Shown here piece by piece: positions 1-6,801 of a stretch of 12,297 bases of DNA (positions are counted from its first letter, which is position 1; each line of letters starts with the position of its first letter). Source of the DNA: a bacterium (GTDB taxonomy: Bacteria; Nitrospinota_A; UBA7883; JACRGQ01); contig JAKAGL010000044.1 of the NCBI GenBank assembly GCA_021815535.1, positions 1 to 12,297 on the forward strand. The letters run 5' to 3'. The notes beneath the pieces were generated by a model, which worked only from the letters and a program-made list of their open reading frames with translations, had not been told where the DNA came from and ran no database searches. The position numbers and the translations under genes are program-made.

Positions 1-1759
1 TTATCAACCGCATATTGATCTGACAATTGACGAGCCCGATCGCATCATCATTGAAATGCTGAACTCGAAAAGCGGTTTGCCGGTTCTCAAGTATGGGGGG
101 GTGGCGATCCATGGCGCATACAAGCCAGAGGAGGAGGGGGCGCGCCTGCTTGAACAGATCGACCAAGGAGTGAAAAATGTCATTGTTTTTGGATTAGGTT
201 ATGGTCATCACCTGCGCCAAGCGGTTGAAGCCGGATTGAATGTGACGGTGGTTGAGCCGTCCACCGCGATTTTCAGAAATGCGGTTGAAAATGCCGATAT
301 TGGATTTGTGCTGGAGCATTGCCGCCTATTCGTGGGTAAGCGGGTGCGGCAAGTATTGGATGCCTACGATTGCGAAGGTGCGCAAATTATAGTGCACCGT
401 CCCTATCTTCGATTTTTTCAGCAGGAGTACGACAAACTGGAAGTTTCCTTCATTACCCGCAAATTGGTGGCCGAACGTAAACCACGTGTAATGCTTGCCG
501 GGCCTATTTATGGCGGCACAGAAACCACATTCCGGTATGTCAAAGAGGCGCTCATAACTTTAGGGGCGGATGTAACGGCCTTCGATGCGGCCCCATTCAG
601 GCAATCATATTTCTTGATGGACGAGGTAACGCCAAATGAGATTCACCGGCATCAACTCAAGTCGCTCTACAGTAACTTGCTGGGTGAAGCTATGGTTGCG
701 ATGGCAGACGATTGCAGACCCGATTTGATACTTGTCATGGCGCAAGCCCCGTTGGATATTGGTTCCCTTGCCCGCCTGCGCGAGCTAAAGGTTCCCATCG
801 CTTTTTGGTTTGTGGAAGACTTCCGCACCCTGAAGTATTGGGAACGGGTGGCTCCGTATTATGATTATTTTTTCACCATTCAAAAAGGTGAATTCCACGA
901 TCGCCTTGGCAAGGCAGGGGCAAGGTGCGTAGCCTATCTTCCCCAAGCCGCCGCGCCGCTGCATCACAAACCGCTTACACTTTCTCCGGAAGAAGTAAAA
1001 CGCTACGGTTCCGATATCTCTTTCATGGGAGCGGGATACAATAATCGGCGCATCTTTTTTAGTGGCTTGCTGGATTACGATTTCAGGATATGGGGCACTG
1101 AATGGGATCTTGGCAGTGCGATAGGGCAGAGAGTGGTGAATCAAAACAGCCGTTTAAGCCCGGAGGAGTATATAAAGGTCTTCAGTGCGTCAAAGATAAA
1201 CCTAAACCTTCATAGCAGCGTAATGCATGCTGGCATTGATCCGGTGGGTGATTTTGTGAATCCGCGGGTTTTCGAGCTGGCGTCATGCGGCGCGTTTCAA
1301 TTGTCTGATATGCGAGGCGAACTCCCCTCCCTCATGCAACCGGGGAAAGAAATTGAAACTTTCGCATCACTGGAGGAATTGAGGGAAAAAATAGAATACT
1401 ACCTGGATCATCCAGAAGAAAGAAAAGCGATTGCATGCGCCGGACGGCAACGGGTTCTGGAAGATCACACCTTTGAGCGGCGTATGGAAGAAATGCTTGC
1501 GGTCATATTTTCCCGCGAAGGGGAAACCTTTGGCCTGCGAGCGGAGAAGGCCAACCGCGGACGCAACACGGTTAAAACCATGATTGCTGAGGCGAGGACA
1601 ATGGGGAACGGCGAGCTGGTCTCATTTCTGGAAGCCTTCAACCCGGAAGAAGAGCTTTCACTCAAGGCCGTTACCGATCATATCAACAAGGGAAAAGGTC
1701 TTCTTGGCCGTACAGAGTCCATCTTCCTTATGGTCAATGAATTACTGGTTCAAAAATGA
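1..1759 (+). CDS. Maf-like/CgeB-like glycosyltransferase, 5' end outside window
   Basis: Probable glycosyltransferase acting on a surface or flagellar substrate; the substrate is unknown. The frame is open and protein-like from base 2 (Y-Q-P-H-I-D-L-T-I-D) through an internal ATG at 56, so the gene most likely begins upstream and 56 is not the true start. Numbering from base 2, a segment at about 24-40 (S-K-S-G-L-P-V-L, then I-H-G-A-Y-K-P) and a glycine loop G-L-G-Y-G at 64-68, with a strand ending in V-V-E-P at 83-86, resemble the N-terminal region of motility-associated (Maf) proteins. From about 160 (P-R-V-M-L-A-G-P) the protein resembles CgeB (DUF3880). The region coded by about 1160-1500 resembles the Glyco_trans_1_2 domain, with N-P-R-V-F-E-L-A-S-C-G-A-F and a C-terminal D-H-P-E-E-R helix. 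Its TGA overlaps the next ATG by 4 bp, implying coupled translation. The glycosyltransferase call is firm; the flagellin role is inference. Confidence 0.8.
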   Translation, partial: YQPHIDLTIDEPDRIIIEMLNSKSGLPVLKYGGVAIHGAYKPEEEGARLLEQIDQGVKNVIVFGLGYGHHLRQAVEAGLNVTVVEPSTAIFRNAVENADIGFVLEHCRLFVGKRVRQVLDAYDCEGAQIIVHRPYLRFFQQEYDKLEVSFITRKLVAERKPRVMLAGPIYGGTETTFRYVKEALITLGADVTAFDAAPFRQSYFLMDEVTPNEIHRHQLKSLYSNLLGEAMVAMADDCRPDLILVMAQAPLDIGSLARLRELKVPIAFWFVEDFRTLKYWERVAPYYDYFFTIQKGEFHDRLGKAGARCVAYLPQAAAPLHHKPLTLSPEEVKRYGSDISFMGAGYNNRRIFFSGLLDYDFRIWGTEWDLGSAIGQRVVNQNSRLSPEEYIKVFSASKINLNLHSSVMHAGIDPVGDFVNPRVFELASCGAFQLSDMRGELPSLMQPGKEIETFASLEELREKIEYYLDHPEERKAIACAGRQRVLEDHTFERRMEEMLAVIFSREGETFGLRAEKANRGRNTVKTMIAEARTMGNGELVSFLEAFNPEEELSLKAVTDHINKGKGLLGRTESIFLMVNELLVQK

Positions 1760-3399
1760 AAAAAATCCTCGTTCTTAATTTCACCCGCATCGGTGATCTT
1801 ATTCAGACATCGCCGCTGCTTGCCGGCCTTAAGGAGGAGTTTCCCGGGTGCCACATTACGCTGGCGGCAAATGTTAGTTTTTCAGGTATATGCCAGAGCT
1901 TGAGTGACATTGATAAAACGGTTGTGTTTGACCCCAAACGATTTATACATGCCGACGGAGGGCAGACATCAATCATTGATGTTTACAACTATCTTGATGA
2001 ATTTGTGACGCAATTGGCGTCGGAAAAATATGACATGCTTATTAACTTGAGCCACTCAAATCTCACTGCCATCATGGGGCGGTTGCTGAATATCCCGGAT
2101 GTGCGCGGGATAGACAACGATGGCGAAGGGAATAAAGTGGTGAATGGCTCTTGGCTAATGTATTTTTCCTCGCTTCTTTCCTTCCGCCGCTACAACACGT
2201 TTAACATTGTCGATATATACCAGCTTGGCGGAGGAGTAAAACCAAAAGGACGCGGTCTGTTTATTGATAGTGCGAAACAATTCCAAATGACCGATTCCTT
2301 ATTTGCCGAATTGGGGGTGGCCAAAGGGGAAAGGCTTATCGGTATACAGGCGGGGGCCAGCATGAAAGAGCGCCGATGGCCATCGCGTAATTTTGCAAAA
2401 TGTGCCGATATCATGGCGCGCCGCTGGAAAGCCAAAGCCGTGTTGTTGGGGGCGGCAACCGAAAAAGAACTTGTGGATGAAGTTGCCGCGTTCATGGAAA
2501 CGCCGCATATTAACTTGGCGGGGAAAACTACGTTGGAAGAGCTTGTCGGAGTGGTGAAGCATTGCGATGTTTTGGTTACCAACGATACAGCTACGATGCA
2601 TATAGCAGCCGCGGTCGGCACGCCGATCGTTGCGCTATTCCTTGTACATGCTTATGGTTTTGAGACTGGCCCTTATTGTGAAAAAGCAATTATTCTTGAA
2701 CCGGAAATACCCTGTTTTCCCTGTCTTCATTCCTCCACCTGCCCGCATTATGCATGTCTCGAGCTTGTCACGCCTGAAATGGTGGCGGATGCCGCTGATC
2801 ATTTGGTGGGCAATCCGGGTGGGATGCCTTTCCTTGACCCGGACACTTTCCCCAAGGTGCGGCTCTTCACTCCGTATTTTGACCGGTATGGCTTTTGGGA
2901 TTTACGCCCACTTAAAAAAGCGCCACCGCGCGATACGGATATATTATCGCGTATCTACCGGCAGTTCTTTATGCAGCCGTTCGGTGCTGGGGCAGGGAAG
3001 GAATTTGTGGCGGACTTCCTTGCCGCTCACTACGCATGGACATACAAATCGGAACTCAAAGTATGGGCAGATAGAAAATACTTCGTCTTTCGGAAATTAA
3101 CCGAAACAGCCCGGGAGGGGGAAAAAATCATCGCCTCGGCACTGCGTGATTTAAAAAGCGGAAGGTTGGATAAGGTTAAAAAGGTAGCGCAGAAGCTGTT
3201 GGATGTGGACCGGGCTATTGAACTGGCCGGAATGAGCCATCCTGAACTAATGCCCGCCGTGCGGTTGTTCAATATGGGAAAAGCAAATATTGGTGATGCT
3301 CCTCCGGCTATTTTGCTGGAGAAAACACGAATTTTATACGAAGGGGTTGATGGTTTTTCCGAGTTTGCTGCAAACCGTCTAAAGGAAATATTTAAATGA
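1756..3399 (+). CDS. GT9 heptosyltransferase-family glycosyltransferase with C-terminal extension
   Basis: Member of glycosyltransferase family 9, which transfers ADP-heptose or a related nucleotide sugar, classically to LPS core; some relatives act on proteins. The 547-residue protein starts K-K-I-L-V-L-N-F-T-R-I-G-D-L, the family's typical first strand and loop. It carries G-I-Q-A-G-A-S at 196-202 and K204-E-R-R-W-P in the donor-binding half, and the family motif D277-T-x-x-x-H282 (N-D-T-A-T-M-H). Cysteines at 320, 323, 329 and 334 match the cysteine cluster common in this family. The catalytic fold ends near residue 350. About 200 further residues, charged and helix-rich towards the end, are not part of a normal WaaC/WaaF (about 320-350 residues), and I do not recognise them. 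It overlaps both neighbours by 4 bp, so the trio is one translationally coupled unit. The family is firm; acceptor and sugar are unknown. Confidence 0.85.
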   Translation: MKKILVLNFTRIGDLIQTSPLLAGLKEEFPGCHITLAANVSFSGICQSLSDIDKTVVFDPKRFIHADGGQTSIIDVYNYLDEFVTQLASEKYDMLINLSHSNLTAIMGRLLNIPDVRGIDNDGEGNKVVNGSWLMYFSSLLSFRRYNTFNIVDIYQLGGGVKPKGRGLFIDSAKQFQMTDSLFAELGVAKGERLIGIQAGASMKERRWPSRNFAKCADIMARRWKAKAVLLGAATEKELVDEVAAFMETPHINLAGKTTLEELVGVVKHCDVLVTNDTATMHIAAAVGTPIVALFLVHAYGFETGPYCEKAIILEPEIPCFPCLHSSTCPHYACLELVTPEMVADAADHLVGNPGGMPFLDPDTFPKVRLFTPYFDRYGFWDLRPLKKAPPRDTDILSRIYRQFFMQPFGAGAGKEFVADFLAAHYAWTYKSELKVWADRKYFVFRKLTETAREGEKIIASALRDLKSGRLDKVKKVAQKLLDVDRAIELAGMSHPELMPAVRLFNMGKANIGDAPPAILLEKTRILYEGVDGFSEFAANRLKEIFK

Positions 3400-4085
3400 A
3401 CAATGTGACTGTTGCGATTGCGTATCACCCTGAAGGATGGGAGAATGGTGGCCTGAAAGGAAACCTGATGATAATCAAATTGAATGGCGAAGACGTGTTG
3501 TGGGATCCGAAAGATCAGGCCGAGTTGGGCAGTCTGCTTGAAGAATTTGTCTCAAAAAGGTTTTTTCAAGATGAGTTTATTGCCAAGATCAAGATAAACG
3601 GTGAAGATATCCCCGAAGACGTTATGTTGACCATGAAGACGAAGCCAGTGGCCGACGTGCAATCGATTGAGATCAACACCGATACTTTCCGGGCGGTATC
3701 CATCCGTGCCCTCGATTCCATGGATGAATATGTTGAGGGTTTGGTAGGGCTGGTTGAACAAAGTGCCGATAAGTTCCGAACGGATGATGAAACCTCAGCG
3801 AATAAAAACTTTATCAACTGTGTTGAGGGGTTGCAGACTTTCATCGGCATCATCGACAAGGTGAAGAGCATTAACGGTCTTGATTTCGAATCAATGAAGC
3901 ACAATGACGGCGCCGTAAGCGTAAAGGAGCAGGAGTTGCTTCAGGTTCTTAACACTCTTTTTGCTGCTCAGAAAAGCCGCGATTGGATCACTTTGGCCGA
4001 TATCCTTGAATACGAGCTGGCCCCTCTGATCGTGGAATGGAAGGAAATTCTCAGGGCTATCGCCAACGCATTACGGGGAATGTAA
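3396..4085 (+). CDS. Protein of unknown function, third gene of glycosyltransferase operon
   Basis: I do not recognise this family. The frame codes for 229 residues from the ATG that overlaps the GT9 stop (AAAGGA 9 bp upstream). A second ATG at 3468 has an equally good AAAGGA at 3456-3461, spacing 6, and would give 205 residues. The 4-bp overlap pattern of the operon favours the first; the typical-looking N-terminus M-I-I-K-L-N-G-E-D favours the second. There is no signal peptide or membrane segment, so it is probably cytoplasmic. The N-terminal third is beta-rich and contains the near-repeat I-K-L-N-G-E-D / I-K-I-N-G-E-D about 37 residues apart. The rest is predicted helical and acidic, ending in a conserved-looking segment with Q-K-S-R-D-W and L-E-Y-E-L-A-P. 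Its place suggests an accessory, chaperone or adaptor for the glycosylation or flagellar system; this is inference from context only. It converges on tolB with 9 bp between stops. Confidence 0.75.
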   Translation: MNNVTVAIAYHPEGWENGGLKGNLMIIKLNGEDVLWDPKDQAELGSLLEEFVSKRFFQDEFIAKIKINGEDIPEDVMLTMKTKPVADVQSIEINTDTFRAVSIRALDSMDEYVEGLVGLVEQSADKFRTDDETSANKNFINCVEGLQTFIGIIDKVKSINGLDFESMKHNDGAVSVKEQELLQVLNTLFAAQKSRDWITLADILEYELAPLIVEWKEILRAIANALRGM

Positions 4086-4094
4086 TTACCTAGA

Positions 4095-5435
4095 TTAATT
4101 CCGCGGTCCCCAAGAACATCCGCTGGCTCCATTGGGCAGATTGGTAACCTGTATCTGGTTATTCCCGTTGGCATTCATAATGTAAACCTGTTTGGTGCCG
4201 CCGCGGGTGCTGGTGAAAGCAAGATGGCGCCCATCGGCGGACCAACTGGGCGAGTCATTTCTTCCCATGTCGGCTGTCAGCTGTTTCTCTACCAACCCGT
4301 CAAGGCTTTTCACCACGATATTAAAGCGGGTATCAAGCATGCTGGTAAAGGCTATCTTATCGCCACGGGGCGACCAAGCCGGATCGGCGTTGTAGTCCCC
4401 GTTGAAGGTGAAACGTTCTTGGCCGGTTCCATCAGCATTCATTATGTATATTTGAGGTGATCCGGCTCGATCCGAGACAAACGCGATTTTTTTTCCATCC
4501 GGCGACCATGTGGCGGATGTTTCAATACTGGAATCGGTGGTGAGACGCCGAAGGTTCGTGCCATCCACATTGACTGTATAGATATCTGAATTGCCATCGA
4601 TGGCTTGGGTAAAGGCAATGGTTTTGCCGTCCGGGGACCACGCAGGAGCCGATTGGCTTTGTCCCGTTTTGCTGCCAAGCGCGGTAATCTTGCCACTATG
4701 CAAATCCAGTATATAAATAGCGGGCCGTTTCACATGGAAGGAGACGAAAAGAAGTTTGTCGCCGGCCGGGGACCACTCGGGCGACATGATTATACTGTTG
4801 ACCTTTGTAATCTGTTGCTGGTTTTGCCCATCATAATCCATGATAAACAGCTCTTTGTTCCCCTTCACCTTACTGGTAAAAACGATACGGCTATCCGCAA
4901 TCCCAGCGGTTCCCGAAAAGCGGTAGACAACCTCATCGGCAAATTTGTGCGTCATTTTCCTGAAAATGTCGCGCATACCGGTATACCGGATGCCCGCCAA
5001 CTGTTCGTGGCGGTCAACGTCAAATAGGTATGTTTCCAGCGCTATCTGATTGTCCGGCAGGGCGTAGTAATCGGCCTTAACCAGCGCATTCACTTTCGCT
5101 TCCTTCCAGATATCCCATGGAATCCGGCGGGTATCCGTGGATTTTGACTCGATCTCTCCGAGTACCGACTGGTCGGTAAGCATGCTGAAATAGCCAGAGA
5201 ACACCAGGTCGAATTCCATGGTTTTCTGTCCCGCCGATGCGAAATCGGCATCCTCTTTCTGATTTTCCTTTGCTTCCTTCATGTTGAATTGCGGCACCGC
5301 CATGGTGATCTGCTCCGCCCGCTGCCGCGAGATATCAATATACACTTCAGCGGCGTTGCAAAAGCCATTTCCAACGGCCACAATGGCAGCCGTCAACAAC
5401 AGGATTCTAACGTGACGGTTGCAAAACGAAACCAA
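4095..5435 (-). CDS. tolB: TolB, periplasmic beta-propeller of Tol-Pal system
   Basis: Periplasmic component of the Tol-Pal envelope system; in known systems TolB binds Pal and TolA during outer-membrane constriction. The 446-residue protein (E. coli TolB is 430) starts with a signal peptide: basic N-R-H-V-R, hydrophobic I-L-L-L-T-A-A-I-V-A-V, probable cleavage after F-C-N-A. An N-terminal domain of about 170 residues follows (Y-I-D-I-S early on), then six PD40/WD40-like blades with repeated W-S-P-D-G-K and I-A-F-x-S / I-Y-I-M-N-A-D-G motifs. The start is TTG at 5435, with GGAGG 6 bases upstream on the minus strand. It lies inside the end of the preceding gene, overlapping by 29 bp, so translation is probably coupled. 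It is last of the tolR-tolA-tolB group here. No pal follows; the next gene is convergent. Confidence 0.95.
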   Translation of the reverse strand: MVSFCNRHVRILLLTAAIVAVGNGFCNAAEVYIDISRQRAEQITMAVPQFNMKEAKENQKEDADFASAGQKTMEFDLVFSGYFSMLTDQSVLGEIESKSTDTRRIPWDIWKEAKVNALVKADYYALPDNQIALETYLFDVDRHEQLAGIRYTGMRDIFRKMTHKFADEVVYRFSGTAGIADSRIVFTSKVKGNKELFIMDYDGQNQQQITKVNSIIMSPEWSPAGDKLLFVSFHVKRPAIYILDLHSGKITALGSKTGQSQSAPAWSPDGKTIAFTQAIDGNSDIYTVNVDGTNLRRLTTDSSIETSATWSPDGKKIAFVSDRAGSPQIYIMNADGTGQERFTFNGDYNADPAWSPRGDKIAFTSMLDTRFNIVVKSLDGLVEKQLTADMGRNDSPSWSADGRHLAFTSTRGGTKQVYIMNANGNNQIQVTNLPNGASGCSWGPRN

Positions 5436-6249
5436 AGTGCACCTCCAGTGATTTTTCTTTGTACCCGGGCGGCAGTGGCGGAAAAGGATTCGAATTACGC
5501 ACCGCCGCCAGAGCAGACTGATCCACCTCGTCGATCATTGATGAATGTTCTATCGTCAGGCCCGATATTTGACCGTCGCGATTTAATTGAAAGAATACGG
5601 TAACCCGTACCTGGCGGTTGGTAAAAAAGTTCGAGCGGAACGTATCCCAATTTCCATAGATGCGCGATTCCATAATGTTGAGGTACCACTCGTAAGGGAA
5701 CTTGCGGATATCAACGCTGCCCCCTCCTTTGCGCTCCCGCACCTCCCGGGCGGCAGCTTCGGTTTCCTTCGCTTCGGTGACCGGTTTCTTTTGCTTAAGC
5801 TTTGAGTTTTTCTGGGATTCCGTTTCAACCTGTTTGGTCGGTGCGGCCTTTTTTTCCGGCATTGGCGTCATTTTGGTTTCGGGCGATTTTTTTAACGTTT
5901 CCGGGATCTTTTTTACTTCATTTCCTTTTTCTTTGATCAGCGGTATCTCTAACTTGGCAGGTGCCGCCGCTTCTTTAATTTTTGTTGACGTTGGCATAGG
6001 TGCGGCATCTACCACCGAAGAACGCCCCATTTCAAAACGCCCGGTAAGGGGACCCGGATCGATCAGGTGCACTACATAGGTATCCTGTTTGAGCCTCGGT
6101 TTGAGGGAGGGGCTGATATATTCTTCATACACGTATAACCCGGTGAGGGTAAGCATGTGCAGCAAAAGCGAAACAAAGAGCACCGTTATGAAAAGATTGG
6201 TACCATCATCACCATCCGGGTGGTAATAGTTGTTGTGCCCGGCAACCAT
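5407..6249 (-). CDS. TolA/TonB-like energy-transducing protein
   Basis: Envelope-spanning energy transducer, expected to couple the TolQ-TolR proton channel to TolB/Pal at the outer membrane. The 280-residue layout is short cytoplasmic tail, one membrane helix at about 18-42 (L-F-I-T-V-L-F-V-S-L-L-L), a linker to about 200 rich in K, E, A and P (K-K-I-P-E-T, E-K-K-A-A-P), then a C-terminal TonB-type domain. That domain includes N-I-M-E-S-R-I-Y-G-N-W, V-R-V-T-V-F-F-Q-L-N-R-D-G and D-Q-S-A-L-A-A-V-R. E. coli TolA is longer (421) with a helical middle domain; the short linker and C-terminal profile are TonB-like. Position between tolR and tolB makes TolA the likely role. It starts 5 bp after the tolR stop; a GGAGG lies 16 bases upstream, farther than ideal. 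Its 3' end contains the tolB ribosome binding site and start. Confidence 0.88.
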   Translation of the reverse strand: MVAGHNNYYHPDGDDGTNLFITVLFVSLLLHMLTLTGLYVYEEYISPSLKPRLKQDTYVVHLIDPGPLTGRFEMGRSSVVDAAPMPTSTKIKEAAAPAKLEIPLIKEKGNEVKKIPETLKKSPETKMTPMPEKKAAPTKQVETESQKNSKLKQKKPVTEAKETEAAAREVRERKGGGSVDIRKFPYEWYLNIMESRIYGNWDTFRSNFFTNRQVRVTVFFQLNRDGQISGLTIEHSSMIDEVDQSALAAVRNSNPFPPLPPGYKEKSLEVHFGFVLQPSR

Positions 6250-6254
6250 CAGCG

Positions 6255-6692
6255 TTATTTCTTTTCCTCCTTGAGTGGTAACGGAACAGGCTCCGTAACC
6301 ATTCCAAGGTTTCGAACACCCGCACGGCGCGCATTTCCCATCACCCTCATAACAAAACCGTAGGGCAACGATTCATCGGCGCGGAGGAATACATCCACCT
6401 GGGGGTTAACAGTAGTCAATTGGACAAGCCGTTTTTCCAGCGCCTCCAGTTTTATTTCAGATTCGTTGAGGTAAATGGCATGATTTTTGTCAACCGTGAT
6501 TATCCACTTTTCATCGCGTACCACCGGGCTTGCTTCCACTTTAGGAAGGTGGACGTCGAAACCGAATTTTGCCAATGGCGCGGTCACCATGAAAATGATG
6601 AGCAGAACCAACATCACGTCAACAAACGGGGTTACGTTGATATCAGACATCATGGTGTTGGTGCGTCTGCGCTTTTTCCAAAGGTGAGCCAT
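6255..6692 (-). CDS. tolR: TolR/ExbD-family proton-channel subunit
   Basis: Inner-membrane subunit that, with TolQ, uses the proton gradient to drive TolA. The 145-residue protein matches the ExbD/TolR family in length (E. coli TolR is 142). It has a basic cytoplasmic tail (W-K-K-R-R-R), a single membrane helix carrying the family motif I-N-V-T-P-F-V-D-V-M-L-V-L-L, and a periplasmic domain. D25 in this motif is the conserved proton-carrying aspartate. The ATG at 6692 has AGGA 8 bases upstream; methionines 14 and 15 are possible but less supported. It is called TolR rather than ExbD because tolA/tonB-like and tolB follow within a few bases. It is separated from its partner tolQ by the P-type ATPase gene on the other strand, so it needs its own promoter or a very long tolQ read-through. 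Confidence 0.9.
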   Translation of the reverse strand: MAHLWKKRRRTNTMMSDINVTPFVDVMLVLLIIFMVTAPLAKFGFDVHLPKVEASPVVRDEKWIITVDKNHAIYLNESEIKLEALEKRLVQLTTVNPQVDVFLRADESLPYGFVMRVMGNARRAGVRNLGMVTEPVPLPLKEEKK

Positions 6693-6736
6693 CTGTATTA
6701 TCCTTTATATGCCCGGCATTATATCCGATCCGGATG

Positions 6737-6765
6737 ATTATACTTGCGGCACCTCACGATTAAAA
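6737..6765 (-). promoter_or_regulatory. Candidate sigma70 promoter for tolR-tolA-tolB
   Basis: On the minus strand a perfect TATAAT (6737-6742) lies 17 bases after TTTTAA (6760-6765), a weak -35 box. A second TATAAT is at 6718-6723 without a good -35. Either would transcribe tolR, which is cut off from tolQ and therefore needs a promoter here. The plus-strand bases 6739-6744 read TATACT, a possible -10 for the ATPase gene (no good -35), so the two promoters may overlap back to back. Confidence 0.45.
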
Positions 6766-6774
6766 GGGTTTTAA
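6760..6774. repeat. Short perfect inverted repeat between tolR and ATPase gene
   Basis: TTAAAA, then GGG, then TTTTAA: a perfect 6-3-6 dyad in the 109-bp divergent gap. It covers the candidate -35 box of the tolR promoter and lies 27 bp before the ATPase start. It could be an operator for a dimeric regulator of one or both transcripts. An AT-rich 6-bp dyad can arise by chance, so support is modest. Confidence 0.35.
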
Positions 6775-6801
6775 GACAATGATGCGATAAACTGGTAAAC
6801 G

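Noticed and set aside
56..58. ATG at 56 as the true start of the first gene
   Set aside because: The frame stays open and protein-like back to base 2, and no ribosome binding site precedes 56, so the start probably lies outside the window.
2190..2621. 143-codon open frame on the minus strand within the GT9 gene
   Set aside because: It is antisense to well-conserved GT9 motifs and its composition is serine/alanine/proline-rich without recognisable features, typical of a shadow frame.
5702..6079. 125-codon plus-strand frame with hydrophobic stretches, opposite the tolA-like gene
   Set aside because: It is the complement of the lysine/glutamate/alanine-rich linker, which naturally gives Phe/Leu/Ser-rich antisense sequence that mimics membrane segments; no ribosome site was seen.
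6760..6774. TTAAAA-GGG-TTTTAA dyad as an intrinsic terminator
   Set aside because: The stem is entirely A/T, the loop is only three bases and no T-run follows; it also lies upstream of both genes rather than after one. It is kept only as a possible operator.
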